A stretch of DNA of 64,000 nucleotides. It comes from Bordetella parapertussis (GTDB lineage: Bacteria; Pseudomonadota; Gammaproteobacteria; Burkholderiales; SG8-41). Below, one piece after another: positions 14,288 to 24,627 of this stretch. The stretch is taken from positions 124,001-188,000 of the forward strand of contig CAMATZ010000003.1 in NCBI GenBank assembly GCA_945861275.1. The letters are read 5' to 3'. Made by a program: the position numbers and the translations under genes. The notes below the pieces were generated by a model that saw only the letters and a program-made list of their open reading frames with translations, was not told where the DNA came from and did no database searches. Numbering within the stretch: position 1 is the first letter of the stretch; every line of letters starts with the position of its first letter.

Positions 14288-15028
14288 ATGTCAGTCACCA
14301 TGCGTGAAATGCTGGAGTGCGGTGTTCATTTCGGGCACCAAACCCGGTTCTGGAACCCGCGAATGGCGCCGTATATTTTCGGCCATCGCAACAAAATACA
14401 CATCGTCAACCTCGAAAAAACGCTTGAGATGTATCAGGCGGCGATTAAATTCGTACGCCAGTTGACGGCCAACCGCGGCACCGTGCTGTTCGTCGCCACC
14501 AAACGCCAGGCGCGCGAAATCATCCGCGAAGAAGCGCTGCGTTGCGCGACGCCGTTTGTGGATGAGCGCTGGCTCGGCGGCATGCTGACCAACTATAAAA
14601 CGGTCAAGCAATCGATCAAGCGCCTGCATGATATGCGGGCAATGGTGGCCGACGGTTCGGTTGAAAAACTTATCAAGAAAGAAGGCCTGTTGTTCCAGCG
14701 CGAGCTGACCAAGCTGGAGCGCAGTCTGGGCGGCATCAAGGATATGGACGGTCTGCCCGACGCCATGTTTGTGATCGACGTCGGCTATCAGAAAAACGCC
14801 GTGGCGGAAGCCAACAAACTGGGCATTCCGGTGATCGGTGTGGTGGATACCAATCACACGCCTATCGGTGTCGACTACGTGATTCCCGGCAATGACGATT
14901 CCAGCCGCGCGATTCGCCTCTACGCGCGCGGCATGGCGGATGCGATTCTCGAAGGCCGCAACGACAGCCTGCAACAAATTGTGGCGCCCGCCGGCGAAGA
15001 ATTCATCGAAGTCGAAGAAGACAAGTAA
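14288..15028 (+). CDS. rpsB: 30S ribosomal protein S2
   Basis: Small-subunit protein needed for binding S1 and mRNA. It has the family N-terminus [22 protein letters not shown] and the GMLTNYKT and [17 protein letters not shown] motifs. 246 residues. The ATG at 14288 lies 7 nt after AGGAG; an in-frame ATG four codons later (MREML) is the alternative. First gene of a long translation/envelope operon, probably under S2 feedback through the leader. The C-terminus is acidic ([10 protein letters not shown]). Confidence 0.97.
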   Translation: MSVTMREMLECGVHFGHQTRFWNPRMAPYIFGHRNKIHIVNLEKTLEMYQAAIKFVRQLTANRGTVLFVATKRQAREIIREEALRCATPFVDERWLGGMLTNYKTVKQSIKRLHDMRAMVADGSVEKLIKKEGLLFQRELTKLERSLGGIKDMDGLPDAMFVIDVGYQKNAVAEANKLGIPVIGVVDTNHTPIGVDYVIPGNDDSSRAIRLYARGMADAILEGRNDSLQQIVAPAGEEFIEVEEDK

Positions 15029-15048
15029 CACACAATCCGATTCAACCC

Positions 15049-15082
15049 GGGGCGGCTCATACAGAGGGACGCCCCTTTTTTT
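15049..15082 (+). terminator. Hairpin plus T-run between rpsB and tsf (attenuator)
   Basis: GGGGCG (15049-15054) and CGCCCC (15070-15075) form a stem followed at once by seven T (15076-15082). It looks like an intrinsic terminator, but the next gene, tsf, starts 18 nt later on the same strand, so it more likely acts as a partial terminator setting the S2 to EF-Ts ratio. Confidence 0.65.
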
Positions 15083-15099
15083 AAGTGGTGGGGTTTGTA

Positions 15100-16017
15100 A
15101 TGGCGGAAATTACCGCGGGCATGGTCAAACAACTGCGCGAGAAGACCGACGCGCCGATGATGGAATGTAAAAAAGCGCTGAGCGAAGCCGCCGGCGACAT
15201 GGGCAAGGCTGAAGAAATTCTGCGGGTGAAGCTCGGCAATAAAGCGACCAAAGCCGCGTCGCGCGTGGCAGCCGAAGGCATCGTTGCCACACACATAGCA
15301 GCGGACGGCAAACTCGGCACCCTGCTGGAAATCAACTGTGAGACCGACTTCGTGGCGAAGAACGCGGATTTCCTGGCTTTCGCCGGTGCGCTCGCAGGCT
15401 TGGTGGCGGATAAGAATCCTGCCGATGCAGCCGCGTTGTCGGCGCTGCCCTTGAACGGCGCTTCGGTTGAAGACACACGCAAGGCGCTGGTTGGCAAAAT
15501 CGGCGAAAACGTGAGTATCCGCCGCTTCGTGCGTATTGCGGCACAAGGCAAGCTCTATTCGTATATACACGGGGGCGCGAAAATCGGCGTGTTGCTGGAC
15601 CTCGCTGGCGGTGGCGAAACACTGGGCAAGGATCTGGCGATGCATATCGCGGCGAGCAGGCCGGTATCACTGGCCAGGGAAGAAGTGCCCGCAGAACTGA
15701 TTCAAAAGGAACGCGATATCGCAACGGCAAAAGCCGCGGAATCGGGCAAGCCCGCCGATATCGTGGCGAAAATGGTCGAAGGCTCGGTGCAAAAATATCT
15801 GAAGGAGGTCACGCTGCTGGGCCAGCCGTTTGTCAAAAACGACAAGCAGACTGTGGAGCAGTTGCTGAAAGCGAACGGCGCAAGCGTGGCATCATTCAAG
15901 CTCTACCTGGTGGGAGAGGGGATGGAGAAAAAGAAGGATGATTTCGCGGACGAGGTTAAAAAAGCAGTAGCGCAAGCCCAAAAGAGCGGCGAGGACGCCA
16001 AAGACGGTCTGCGGTAG
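15100..16017 (+). CDS. tsf: Translation elongation factor Ts
   Basis: Nucleotide exchange factor for EF-Tu. The N-terminal UBA-like helix region [27 protein letters not shown] and the TDFVAKN exchange motif are clear. 305 residues from the ATG at 15100; the frame is open to 15085 but GGTGGGG about 7 nt upstream and the family N-terminus favour 15100. The C-terminal 30 residues are lysine- and alanine-rich ([20 protein letters not shown]), somewhat longer than in E. coli. Confidence 0.97.
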   Translation: MAEITAGMVKQLREKTDAPMMECKKALSEAAGDMGKAEEILRVKLGNKATKAASRVAAEGIVATHIAADGKLGTLLEINCETDFVAKNADFLAFAGALAGLVADKNPADAAALSALPLNGASVEDTRKALVGKIGENVSIRRFVRIAAQGKLYSYIHGGAKIGVLLDLAGGGETLGKDLAMHIAASRPVSLAREEVPAELIQKERDIATAKAAESGKPADIVAKMVEGSVQKYLKEVTLLGQPFVKNDKQTVEQLLKANGASVASFKLYLVGEGMEKKKDDFADEVKKAVAQAQKSGEDAKDGLR

Positions 16018-16062
16018 TATTTAAAAATTCCTTTAAAACAATAACTTAAGGATTTATTGAAA

Positions 16063-16782
16063 ATGTCCGACAAGCCCATTTTCAAACGCATACTGGTTAA
16101 ACTAAGCGGCGAAGCGTTAATGGGCGACGATAGTTATGGCATCAATCAGGACGTGATTGAGCGTATCGTCGGAGAAATTGGTGATGTGGCAAAGCTGGGC
16201 GTGGAGATCGCAGTGGTGATCGGCGGCGGTAATATTTTCCGCGGCGTGGCGCCGGCGGCGGCGCATATGGATCGCGCCACCGCAGATTACATGGGTATGC
16301 TGGCGACGATCATGAACGCGCTGGCGTTGCAGGACGCGATGCGCCGCATGAATATCAGCGCCCGCGTGCAGTCGGCGCTGAACGTGGAAGCAGTGGTTGA
16401 ACCGTACATACGCGGCAAGGCGATGCGCTACCTTGAAGAGGGCAAGATCGTGATTTTCGCGGCGGGCACTGGTAACCCATTCTTTACCACCGATACCGCA
16501 GCGGCGCTGCGCGGCATGGAGATGAATGCGGAACTGGTGTTGAAAGCCACCAAAGTCGATGGTGTGTACAGTGCCGACCCCAAAAAAGATCTCACGGCGG
16601 TGCGTTATAAGAAATTAACTTTCGACGAGGCCATTATCAAGAATCTGAAAGTAATGGATGCCACGGCGCTCACCTTGTGCCGCGATCAGCGGCTGCCGAT
16701 CAATGTTTTCAGCATCTTTGAAGCAGGGGCCCTGAAGCGGGTGGTGACCGGCGCGGACGAAGGCACTATGGTTGTAGCGTGA
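16063..16782 (+). CDS. pyrH: Uridylate kinase (UMP kinase)
   Basis: Phosphorylates UMP to UDP; hexameric amino-acid-kinase fold. It shows [11 protein letters not shown] near the N-terminus, IGGGNIFRG, the [10 protein letters not shown] loop and [13 protein letters not shown]. 239 residues from ATG 16063. A TTG at 16057 is in frame but too close to the AAGGA at 16047; the ATG has about 10 nt of spacing. Normal order tsf-pyrH-frr. Confidence 0.97.
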   Translation: MSDKPIFKRILVKLSGEALMGDDSYGINQDVIERIVGEIGDVAKLGVEIAVVIGGGNIFRGVAPAAAHMDRATADYMGMLATIMNALALQDAMRRMNISARVQSALNVEAVVEPYIRGKAMRYLEEGKIVIFAAGTGNPFFTTDTAAALRGMEMNAELVLKATKVDGVYSADPKKDLTAVRYKKLTFDEAIIKNLKVMDATALTLCRDQRLPINVFSIFEAGALKRVVTGADEGTMVVA

Positions 16783-16823
16783 GCGGCCAAGTGACCGGAT
16801 GAGTTGTCTCAGCGGAGAAAATG

Positions 16824-17381
16824 ATGATCGCCGATATCAAGAAAACTGCCGAACAGAAAATGAAAAAGTCGCTGGAATCGCTGAAAATGGATCTGGCGAA
16901 AGTACGTACCGGCCGCGCGCATGCCGGCATACTCGATCACGTGATGGTGGATTATTACGGCACGCCGACCGCGATACCGGGGGTGGCGAACGTGGCGCTG
17001 ATCGACGCGCGCACGTTGGGCGTGACGCCGTGGGAAAAAAAAATGGCCAGCGTTATCGAAAAAGCGATACGTGATGCGGATTTGGGTCTGAATCCGAGCA
17101 CCACCAGCGATATTGTGCGCGTGCCGATGCCCTCGCTCACCGAAGAGCGCCGGCGCGACCTCACCAAAATCGTCAAAGCTGAAGGTGAAAACGCGAAGGT
17201 GGCCGTGCGCAATGTGCGGCGCGACGCCAACACACACCTGAAAGAATTACTCAAGAAAAAATCCGTGGCCGAAGACGACGAACGCCGCGCACAGGATGAT
17301 ATTCAAAAGCTTACCGACCGCCACATTGCCGAGATTGACAAGGCATTGCAGGCCAAGGAAGCCGAATTGATGGCGGTTTGA
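16824..17381 (+). CDS. frr: Ribosome recycling factor
   Basis: Splits post-termination ribosomes together with EF-G. Typical sequence throughout: [32 protein letters not shown](M/L)[10 protein letters not shown] and the closing [12 protein letters not shown] helix. 185 residues from the second of two adjacent ATG codons (16821 and 16824), which has the better distance from GGAG at 16812. The stop overlaps the TTG of uppS. Confidence 0.97.
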   Translation: MIADIKKTAEQKMKKSLESLKMDLAKVRTGRAHAGILDHVMVDYYGTPTAIPGVANVALIDARTLGVTPWEKKMASVIEKAIRDADLGLNPSTTSDIVRVPMPSLTEERRRDLTKIVKAEGENAKVAVRNVRRDANTHLKELLKKKSVAEDDERRAQDDIQKLTDRHIAEIDKALQAKEAELMAV

Positions 17382-18175
17382 GCACTGTGCCTGCCGTGCC
17401 TTCCACGCCCAGTTCCACGCAAGCCGTTCCCGACGTGCGGGCAATTCCGCGCCACGTCGCCATCATCATGGATGGCAATGGACGCTGGGCCAAGCAGCGG
17501 TTTCTACCGCGTGTCGCGGGCCACAAACGCGGTGTTGAAGCGGTGCGCGGCGCGGTGCGTGCCTGCGTCGCGTGTGGTGTAGAGCATTTGACGATGTTCG
17601 CGTTCAGCAGTGAAAACTGGCGGCGGCCCAAGGAAGAAGTCAAATTCCTGATGCAGCTTTTTGTGCATGTGCTTGAAGTTGAAGTGGCCAAGCTCCATCA
17701 CAACCATATTCGTTTGCGCGTGATTGGCGACCTTTCGCAGTTTGATCCGAAGCTGGTGCAACTGGTGCAGCAGGCAGAAGCAACAACCGGGCAGAATAAA
17801 GGGTTGACATTAACCATTGCCGCGAACTACGGCGGACGCTGGGATATCCTGCAGGCGCTGAACCGTATGACGCGCGAGCATCCCGCGCGGATCGGGAATT
17901 ATGCCGAAAGCGATCTCGCGCCTTATTTATCGATGCACGACGCGCCGGAACCCGACTTATTCATCCGCACCGGCGGTGAAAAGCGCGTCAGTAATTTTCT
18001 GTTGTGGCAACTGGCGTACACCGAATTTTATTTCACCGATATGCTGTGGCCGGATTTTGATGCCGCTGCGCTGGATGTGGCGATCGCATCGTATCAACAG
18101 CGCGAACGGCGCTACGGGCGCACCAGCGAACAATTGCAGTTGGACGCGCCGCAACGCGGTGTGGCCGGCGGCTGA
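17378..18175 (+). CDS. uppS: Undecaprenyl diphosphate synthase
   Basis: Z-type prenyltransferase making the C55 lipid carrier for peptidoglycan and O-antigen. Signatures: [16 protein letters not shown] with the catalytic Asp, [21 protein letters not shown], and the C-terminal [25 protein letters not shown] in two blocks. 265 residues. It starts with TTG at 17378, overlapping the frr stop by 4 nt; about 20 Pro/Ser/Thr-rich residues precede the conserved core, so an internal start is possible. Confidence 0.95.
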   Translation: MSTVPAVPSTPSSTQAVPDVRAIPRHVAIIMDGNGRWAKQRFLPRVAGHKRGVEAVRGAVRACVACGVEHLTMFAFSSENWRRPKEEVKFLMQLFVHVLEVEVAKLHHNHIRLRVIGDLSQFDPKLVQLVQQAEATTGQNKGLTLTIAANYGGRWDILQALNRMTREHPARIGNYAESDLAPYLSMHDAPEPDLFIRTGGEKRVSNFLLWQLAYTEFYFTDMLWPDFDAAALDVAIASYQQRERRYGRTSEQLQLDAPQRGVAGG

Positions 18176-18216
18176 CTTTCGCTTCTCGCGTTATGAGCGT
18201 GCAGCGACTGCGGTGA

Positions 18217-19029
18217 ATGCTCAAAACGCGCATTCTCACCGTTGCCATACTGCTGCCGCTATTTGCCGCGGCGTTGTTTTACCTGCCGCTGGCGGGGTGG
18301 GCATTGTGTGTGGCGCCGCTGGGGTTAGTCGGCGCGTGGGAGTGGGGTGCACTGGCAGGATGGGGCGCCAGGGCGCGCATCGGGTACGTGGGCGCGATTG
18401 CTGTGGGCGGGGTACTGCTGTGGCGTTTCGGGCACGGCGCTGCGCCAGAGGCGCTATGGGTGCTGGCGACTGTGTTTGGTGTTTCGCTGTTGTTCTGGCT
18501 GCTGGTGGCGCCGCTGTGGCTCGCGCGCGGTTGGCGCGTAAACTCACCCATAGCGCTGGCGGTGGCGGGGGCGCTGTTGTTGCTGCCACTGTGGTCGGCG
18601 CTGGTGTGGTGGCACCGTAATCCCGTTTTATTGCTGCTGCTGATGGCTATCGTATGGATTTCCGATACTGCGGCGTATTTCTGCGGCCGCCAGTGGGGCC
18701 GGCGTAAACTGGCGCCCAGCGTTAGTCCGGGCAAAACCTGGGAAGGCGTATTCGGCGCACTGGTGGCCGTCAGCGGGTATTATTGGCTGACCAGTGTGGC
18801 CGGTATGGATCGGCCCGCGGTGTTGCAAGGCATTACAGGGTTCGGCGTTTATTTATTCATCACGGTGCTGGGCATCGAGGGCGATTTGTTTGAATCTTGG
18901 ATCAAGCGCACGGCGGGCGTTAAAGACAGTGGAACACTATTCCCCGGTCACGGTGGCGTAATGGATCGCATTGATGCGTTGACCGCGGGCATACCCGCTG
19001 CGACGCTGTTGGTGCTGGTGGTGCGCTGA
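18217..19029 (+). CDS. cdsA: Phosphatidate cytidylyltransferase (CDP-diacylglycerol synthase)
   Basis: Inner-membrane enzyme making CDP-diacylglycerol, the precursor of all phospholipids. About seven to eight hydrophobic helices; SDTAAYFCGRQWGRRKLAP, SPGKTWEG, and the family signature SWIKRTAGVKDSG followed by FPGHGGVMDR with D/H metal residues. 270 residues. The TGA overlaps the ATG of dxr by one base. Confidence 0.96.
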   Translation: MLKTRILTVAILLPLFAAALFYLPLAGWALCVAPLGLVGAWEWGALAGWGARARIGYVGAIAVGGVLLWRFGHGAAPEALWVLATVFGVSLLFWLLVAPLWLARGWRVNSPIALAVAGALLLLPLWSALVWWHRNPVLLLLLMAIVWISDTAAYFCGRQWGRRKLAPSVSPGKTWEGVFGALVAVSGYYWLTSVAGMDRPAVLQGITGFGVYLFITVLGIEGDLFESWIKRTAGVKDSGTLFPGHGGVMDRIDALTAGIPAATLLVLVVR

Positions 19030-20267
19030 TGCTGACCGCTCCGCACCCGCAGCATCTCACCATACTGGGTTCCACCGGCAGCGTCGGCGTCAGCACGCTC
19101 GACGTGGTGGCGCGCCATCCGCAACGCTTTCGCGTGGTGGCGCTGACAGCGAAATCGCGCACCGACTTGCTGCTGCAACAATGCAAACAGTTTTTGCCGG
19201 AGTTTGCGGTGGTGGTGGACGCGGATGCCGCGCACACTTTCGAGCAGCGTGTCATCGAAGCGGGAATAAGCACACGCGTGTTGTGTGGCGTGGAAGCGCT
19301 GGAAACCGTCGCCAGCCTGCCGCAAGTCGATGCGGTGATGGCGGCCATCGTGGGTATCGCCGGACTGCGGCCGACGCTGGCGGCGGCGGGCAGCGGCAAA
19401 AAAGTACTGCTCGCCAACAAAGAGTCATTGGTAACCGCCGGTGCGCTGTTCATGGATACGGTGCGCCGCAATCACGCCACTTTGCTGCCCATCGACAGTG
19501 AACACAACGCCGTGTTTCAGGCATTGCCGGCCGGCTACAGCGGTGATCTGGAGCACGCCGGCGTGCGCCGCGTTTTGCTCACAGCCTCCGGCGGGCCGTT
19601 TCGTACCTTGCCGCTGGATCAATTTTCGCAGATCACACCGGATCAGGCCTGTGCGCATCCCAATTGGGTGATGGGACGCAAGATTTCGGTGGATTCGGCG
19701 ACCATGATGAACAAGGGTCTCGAGGTGATTGAAGCGTATTGGCTGTTCAGCCTGCCGCCGCAGCGCATCGAAGTGCTGGTGCATCCCGAAAGTATTGTGC
19801 ATTCGATGGTGGAGTATGTGGATGGTTCGGTGATCGCGCAGTTGGGCAATCCGGATATGCGCACGCCTATCGCGCATGCGCTGGCCTACCCGGAACGCAT
19901 CAGCACTGGCGTGACTTTTCTGGATCTGGCGGCCATCGGCGCATTACATTTCGAAAAACCGGAGCTGCAACGCTTTCCCTGCCTGACGTTGGCGTTTGAG
20001 GCCTTACGTGCCGCCAACGGTGCGGCGACAGTGCTCAACGCGGCCAACGAAGTGGCGGTCGAGCGCTTTCTGCAGCACGCGTTGAAATACGCGGATATCC
20101 CGCGGCTGGTTGAGTCGGTTTTGAGCGCGACACCGGCCCCGCTGGCCACTGAACTGGATGAGGTGCTGGGCCTGGATCGCGAAGCACGCGAGCGGGCGTG
20201 GGCGTGGCGCGGGCACTCTGGTTTTGCCAGTGTAGCGGCAAGCAGCGGTGCGAGCGTCCCGTCATAA
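19029..20267 (+). CDS. dxr: 1-deoxy-D-xylulose 5-phosphate reductoisomerase
   Basis: NADPH-dependent second step of the MEP isoprenoid pathway. NADPH site ILGSTGSVGVSTLDV at the N-terminus, LANKESLV, PIDSEHNA, TASGGPFR, and the NWVMGRKISVDSATMMNKGLE segment with metal ligands. 412 residues. Feeds isoprenyl units to uppS two genes upstream. The C-terminal tail (SGFASVAASSGASVPS) is weakly conserved. Confidence 0.97.
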   Translation: MLTAPHPQHLTILGSTGSVGVSTLDVVARHPQRFRVVALTAKSRTDLLLQQCKQFLPEFAVVVDADAAHTFEQRVIEAGISTRVLCGVEALETVASLPQVDAVMAAIVGIAGLRPTLAAAGSGKKVLLANKESLVTAGALFMDTVRRNHATLLPIDSEHNAVFQALPAGYSGDLEHAGVRRVLLTASGGPFRTLPLDQFSQITPDQACAHPNWVMGRKISVDSATMMNKGLEVIEAYWLFSLPPQRIEVLVHPESIVHSMVEYVDGSVIAQLGNPDMRTPIAHALAYPERISTGVTFLDLAAIGALHFEKPELQRFPCLTLAFEALRAANGAATVLNAANEVAVERFLQHALKYADIPRLVESVLSATPAPLATELDEVLGLDREARERAWAWRGHSGFASVAASSGASVPS

Positions 20268-20280
20268 TGGACTGCATATC

Positions 20281-21660
20281 ATGAGCTTTCTTTATACCGT
20301 AGCTGCGTTTGTGGTCGCCCTCGGCGTGCTGGTGGTGGTCCACGAATTGGGGCACTACTGGGTCGCGCGCTGGTGCAACGTGAAAGTGTTGCGATTTTCA
20401 GTGGGGTTCGGCATGCCGCTGCGCACCTGGGTGCGCGGTGCCGACGCTACCGAATGGGTGCTGGCCGCGGTACCGCTGGGCGGTTACGTCAAAATGCTGG
20501 ACGAGCGCGAGGGGCCGGTGGCGCCCGCGGAATTGTCGCGCGCATTTAACCGTCAAACCGTATGGAAGCGTATCGCCATAGTGATTGCCGGTCCGCTGGC
20601 CAATCTGTTGCTGGCAGTGGCGTTGTATTGGGGCATATTCATGCACGGCGTGCCGGGTGTGCGGCCGGTCGTGGGCGCACCGGTCGTCGCCAGTGCCTCT
20701 GCCAAAGCGGGTTTCGCAGCAGGCGACACGCTGCTGAGCATCGCGGGCGAAAAGATCGGCACGTGGCAGGACGCGCGTTGGGCACTGCTGAAAAGCGCGG
20801 TGAAAAGAGGTCAGGACGGCGCCGTCGCGGTGCAGGTGCTCAGTGCAAAGGATGAAGCCGCTACACGTGATCTTGACATGTCGGGACTGACAGCCGCCGA
20901 TCTGGACGGCGATTTTCTGAAAACGCTGGGGATGACGCGGTTTCAAATAAAAGCGCCACCGGAAATCGCGCGCATCATGGCTGGCAGCGCCGCCGATCGC
21001 GTGGGGCTTGCGGTCGGCGATGAAATCGTTGCGCTGAACAACACGCGCATTGAATCCGTGGAGCAGGCGATTCAACTCATACGCGAGCATCCGGGTAAAG
21101 CGATGATCATGGAGATACGCCGCAAGGGTGTCGTGGTGCCGTCGCTGCATATCACACCGGACGCGGCAAGCGAAGCAGGAGGACTGAGCATAGGCCGCAT
21201 CGGCGCGGTGCTGCAGCCTCTGCGCCAGGCATTCGAAAAACATCGTGTGATCGTGCACTATGGGCCGCTTGAAAGTCTGACGCAAGCGCTGAGTAAAACC
21301 TGGGACACTTCGATATTCAGTCTGAAAATGCTGGGCAAGATGCTGATGGGCGAAATTTCGCTCAAGAATTTAAGCGGCCCGATTACCATCGCCGATTACG
21401 CGGGACAATCCGCGCAACAGGGCTGGATCGCCTACCTGGTTTTTCTGGCCTTGATCAGTATCAGTCTTGGCGTGCTGAATCTGCTGCCGATCCCGTTATT
21501 GGATGGAGGCCATTTGATGTATTATATCGTTGAGATTTTCAAGGGTACTCCGGTGTCGGATCAGGCCATGGAAATCGGGCAGCGTGTCGGCATGAGTGTT
21601 TTGTTACTGATGATGGCATTTGCGCTCTACAACGATGTACATCGACTGATAAGCGGCTAG
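20281..21660 (+). CDS. rseP: Site-2 protease RseP
   Basis: Intramembrane zinc protease that cleaves anti-sigma factor RseA and clears signal peptides. HELGH at residues 21-25 is in the first membrane helix, two PDZ domains lie in the middle (about 110-300), and the second metal motif NLLPIPLLDGGH is near the C-terminus. 459 residues from ATG 20281; the frame is open 33 nt further up but that part is the dxr 3' end. Followed immediately by bamA, the usual order. Confidence 0.96.
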   Translation: MSFLYTVAAFVVALGVLVVVHELGHYWVARWCNVKVLRFSVGFGMPLRTWVRGADATEWVLAAVPLGGYVKMLDEREGPVAPAELSRAFNRQTVWKRIAIVIAGPLANLLLAVALYWGIFMHGVPGVRPVVGAPVVASASAKAGFAAGDTLLSIAGEKIGTWQDARWALLKSAVKRGQDGAVAVQVLSAKDEAATRDLDMSGLTAADLDGDFLKTLGMTRFQIKAPPEIARIMAGSAADRVGLAVGDEIVALNNTRIESVEQAIQLIREHPGKAMIMEIRRKGVVVPSLHITPDAASEAGGLSIGRIGAVLQPLRQAFEKHRVIVHYGPLESLTQALSKTWDTSIFSLKMLGKMLMGEISLKNLSGPITIADYAGQSAQQGWIAYLVFLALISISLGVLNLLPIPLLDGGHLMYYIVEIFKGTPVSDQAMEIGQRVGMSVLLLMMAFALYNDVHRLISG

Positions 21661-21662
21661 TC

Positions 21663-24005
21663 ATGATTTTCAGCGTTTTGCGCGCCTCGCGTTCGTGGTG
21701 CTTATCGTGCGTTTCCTGTTTTCTGTTCCTTGCTGCAATCCACGCTGTTCCGGCGCGGGCTATGGATCCGTTCGTCATCAAGGACATACGCGTCGAAGGT
21801 CTGCAGCGCACCGAAGCGGGCACCATCTTCAGCTATCTGCCCGTGCGCGTGGGCGATACCATGAACGACGAAAAAGCCTCGGAGGCCATTCGCTCGTTGT
21901 TCGCCACGGGATTTTTCAGGGACGTTACGCTTGAAGTCGATGGCAATGTGCTGGTGGTGGTGTTGCAGGAACGTCCGTCGATTGCGCAAGTCGAATTCAT
22001 CGGCGTCAAGGAATTCGATAAAGAAACCCTCAACAAGGCGATGCGGCAGATCGGCTTGTCGGAGGGGCGGATTTTCGACCGCAGCACCGCGGATCGCGCC
22101 GAGCAGGAATTGAAGCGGCAATACCTGTCGCGCGGTAAGTACGCGGCGGAAGTCACCACCACAGTGACGCCGCTGGAGCGCAACCGCGTCGCGGTCAATT
22201 TCACGGTGACCGAGGGTGAGTCCTCCAAAATTCGCCAGATTTCGATCATCGGCGCCAAGGCTTTCACCGAGAAGCAGCTGCTCAGACTGTTTGTGCTGCG
22301 CGAACCGGGGCTGCTGACCTGGTACAGCAAGCAGGATCAATATTCGCGCCAGAAATTAGCCGCGGATCTGGAGACCTTGCGCTCCTACTATCAGGATCGC
22401 GGCTATCTCGAGTTCAACATCGAATCCACGCAGGTGTCGATCACCCCGGACAAAAAAGATATTTACATCACTGTCAGCATTGCTGAAGGTGAAAAGTACA
22501 CCGTGGCCCAGATCAAGGTTGACGGACAACTGCTGATCCCTGAAGCCGAAATTCGCAAGCTGATTGCGATCAAGAGCGGCGATGTCTTTTCGCGGGTGCG
22601 GCTCAACGAATCAACGAAAAAAATTACCGACCGCCTGAGTAATGACGGTTATGCATTCGCCAACGTTAACGCCGCGCCCGAATTGGACAAGGATAAGCGC
22701 CAGGCTTCGTTTACGTTTTTTATCGATCCGGGCCGGCGCGTTTACGTGCGCCGGATTAATATCGCCGGCAATACCCGCACACGCGACGAAGTCATACGCC
22801 GTGAAATGCGGCAAATGGAAAGTGCGTGGTATTCAGGCAGCAATATCACCAACTCGCGCCAGCGTGTGGACAAGCTGGGGTACTTTACCGAAGTCAACAT
22901 CGAAAATCCTGCGGTACAGGGCACCACGGATCAAGTGGATTTGAATGTCAGCGTGGTTGAGAAGCCCACCGGGAACGTATTGCTGGGGGCGGGATTTGGC
23001 AGCGGTTCGGGTGTCGTTCTGTCAGGTTCCATCTCGCAAAACAATATATTTGGCTCCGGCAAACACGTCGGCGCGCAAATCAGTTCGGGCCAGCTCAATA
23101 CCATTTATTCGCTGACGTATACCAATCCTTATTTCACCAATGACGGTGTCAGCCTGGGCTACGATGTGTTTCACCGCAAGATCGATGCGCAAGGCAGTGG
23201 TCAGGGCGAATACGTCACGAAAACATCGGGCGCTGGCGTGAGATTCGGCGTGCCCATCACGGAAATAGACACCATTCAGTATGGCGTGGGTTTCGAAGAC
23301 ACCAAAATCACCATATTTCCCACCAGCCCGCTTTTTTATAGTGATTACGTCAGGGATTTTGGAGAGAGAAATACGGCGATTACCGCGAGCATAGGTTGGA
23401 TACGCGACGGCCGCGATTCGCTGATTTATCCAACCACGGGCACGATGCAGCGTGTCTATGTCGATGGCGGCCTGCCGGGTGGCACCTTGCGCTACTACCG
23501 CACGAATTACCAGTATCAGCGCTATTTTCCATTATCGCGTGAGTACACGGTGATGTGGAATGCCGAACTCGGCTACGGTGGCGGGTATGGCGGAAAAGCG
23601 CTTCCGTTCTTCAAGAATTACTATGCGGGTGGCGTATCGTCGCTACGCGGCTACCGGCTCAACTCGGTGGCGCCGCGTGATGCCAATAATGACCCGCGCG
23701 GCGGCACACGCAAGCTGCTGAGTAATCTGGAGTTTCTGTTCCCCATGCCGGGTTTGATTAATGACCGCTCGGTGCGGATGAGCGCCTTTTTCGATGTGGG
23801 CACGGTGATTGATCCTAATGCACCGCCAGTAGCCGGCTTCGATAACTACAGCAGTTTCAGCAATGGCATGCGCTATTCGACCGGCATGGGATTGGCCTGG
23901 GTGTCGCCGCTCGGCCCGCTCAAATTCAGCGTGGGCGTGCCGCTGGTTACCAAAGGGCTCGACCATCGACAGATCTTCCAATTTACGTTCGGCGGCGCGT
24001 TTTAA
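21663..24005 (+). CDS. bamA: Outer membrane protein assembly factor BamA
   Basis: Omp85 protein that inserts beta-barrel proteins into the outer membrane. Signal peptide of about 33 residues ending near ARAMDP, five POTRA domains (first begins FVIKDIRVEGLQRTEAGTIF, to about residue 440), then a C-terminal 16-strand barrel with the lid-lock motif YAGGVSSLRGY and a terminal FQFTFGGAF ending in phenylalanine. 780 residues. It overlaps no neighbour; 2 bp after rseP, and skp follows, which chaperones its substrates. Confidence 0.97.
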   Translation: MIFSVLRASRSWCLSCVSCFLFLAAIHAVPARAMDPFVIKDIRVEGLQRTEAGTIFSYLPVRVGDTMNDEKASEAIRSLFATGFFRDVTLEVDGNVLVVVLQERPSIAQVEFIGVKEFDKETLNKAMRQIGLSEGRIFDRSTADRAEQELKRQYLSRGKYAAEVTTTVTPLERNRVAVNFTVTEGESSKIRQISIIGAKAFTEKQLLRLFVLREPGLLTWYSKQDQYSRQKLAADLETLRSYYQDRGYLEFNIESTQVSITPDKKDIYITVSIAEGEKYTVAQIKVDGQLLIPEAEIRKLIAIKSGDVFSRVRLNESTKKITDRLSNDGYAFANVNAAPELDKDKRQASFTFFIDPGRRVYVRRINIAGNTRTRDEVIRREMRQMESAWYSGSNITNSRQRVDKLGYFTEVNIENPAVQGTTDQVDLNVSVVEKPTGNVLLGAGFGSGSGVVLSGSISQNNIFGSGKHVGAQISSGQLNTIYSLTYTNPYFTNDGVSLGYDVFHRKIDAQGSGQGEYVTKTSGAGVRFGVPITEIDTIQYGVGFEDTKITIFPTSPLFYSDYVRDFGERNTAITASIGWIRDGRDSLIYPTTGTMQRVYVDGGLPGGTLRYYRTNYQYQRYFPLSREYTVMWNAELGYGGGYGGKALPFFKNYYAGGVSSLRGYRLNSVAPRDANNDPRGGTRKLLSNLEFLFPMPGLINDRSVRMSAFFDVGTVIDPNAPPVAGFDNYSSFSNGMRYSTGMGLAWVSPLGPLKFSVGVPLVTKGLDHRQIFQFTFGGAF

Positions 24006-24032
24006 CGCTGTTTGATTCCAAGGATGAGGCGT

Positions 24033-24539
24033 ATGCGTGTACATGACCTGCTGTTGTGCGGGCTGACAGCCCTGATACTGTCATTGACTGCGGGCGCTCA
24101 GGCGGCTGATCTGAAAGTCGGATTTGTCGACGCCGAGCGCGTTAACCGCGAATCCGCGCCTGCCGACGAGGCCAGCAAGCGGCTGGAAAAAGAGTTCCAG
24201 CCCCGGGTTCAGGAAATCCAGCGCCGTGAAGCGCAGATCAAGGCCACGCAGGCACAATTCGAAAAAGATGCCTTGACCCTGAGCGAAAACGAGCGCCGCG
24301 GGCGCGAGCAGGAATTGTCACGGCAACTGGTGGATTTGCAGCGCTTGCAGCGCGAGTTTCAGGAGGACCTGAATCTGCGGCGCAATCAGGAACTGGGCGC
24401 GCTGCTGGAGCGCGCCAACAAGATCATCCGGCAAATCGCGGAAACCGAGAAATACGATCTCATTCTGCAGGAAGCCGTTTACCGCAGTCCGCGCGTGGAT
24501 ATCACCGATCGCGTGCTCAAGGCGCTCGCGGGCAAATAG
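24033..24539 (+). CDS. skp: Periplasmic chaperone Skp/OmpH
   Basis: Holds unfolded outer-membrane proteins on the way to BamA. Signal peptide ending LTAGAQAAD, then [14 protein letters not shown] and a long charged coiled coil (about residues 40-125) of the jellyfish-shaped trimer. 168 residues from ATG 24033, chosen because GAGG lies just upstream; ATG 24024 is a possible earlier start. Confidence 0.94.
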   Translation: MRVHDLLLCGLTALILSLTAGAQAADLKVGFVDAERVNRESAPADEASKRLEKEFQPRVQEIQRREAQIKATQAQFEKDALTLSENERRGREQELSRQLVDLQRLQREFQEDLNLRRNQELGALLERANKIIRQIAETEKYDLILQEAVYRSPRVDITDRVLKALAGK

Positions 24540-24627
24540 TCACGCCACGGCGTGCCCGTGCGCCGAAGGCGCGATCTCACGCTCCGCGGCTCACTTTACG
24601 GCACCTTACCTCATCCGAGCGCGACGC

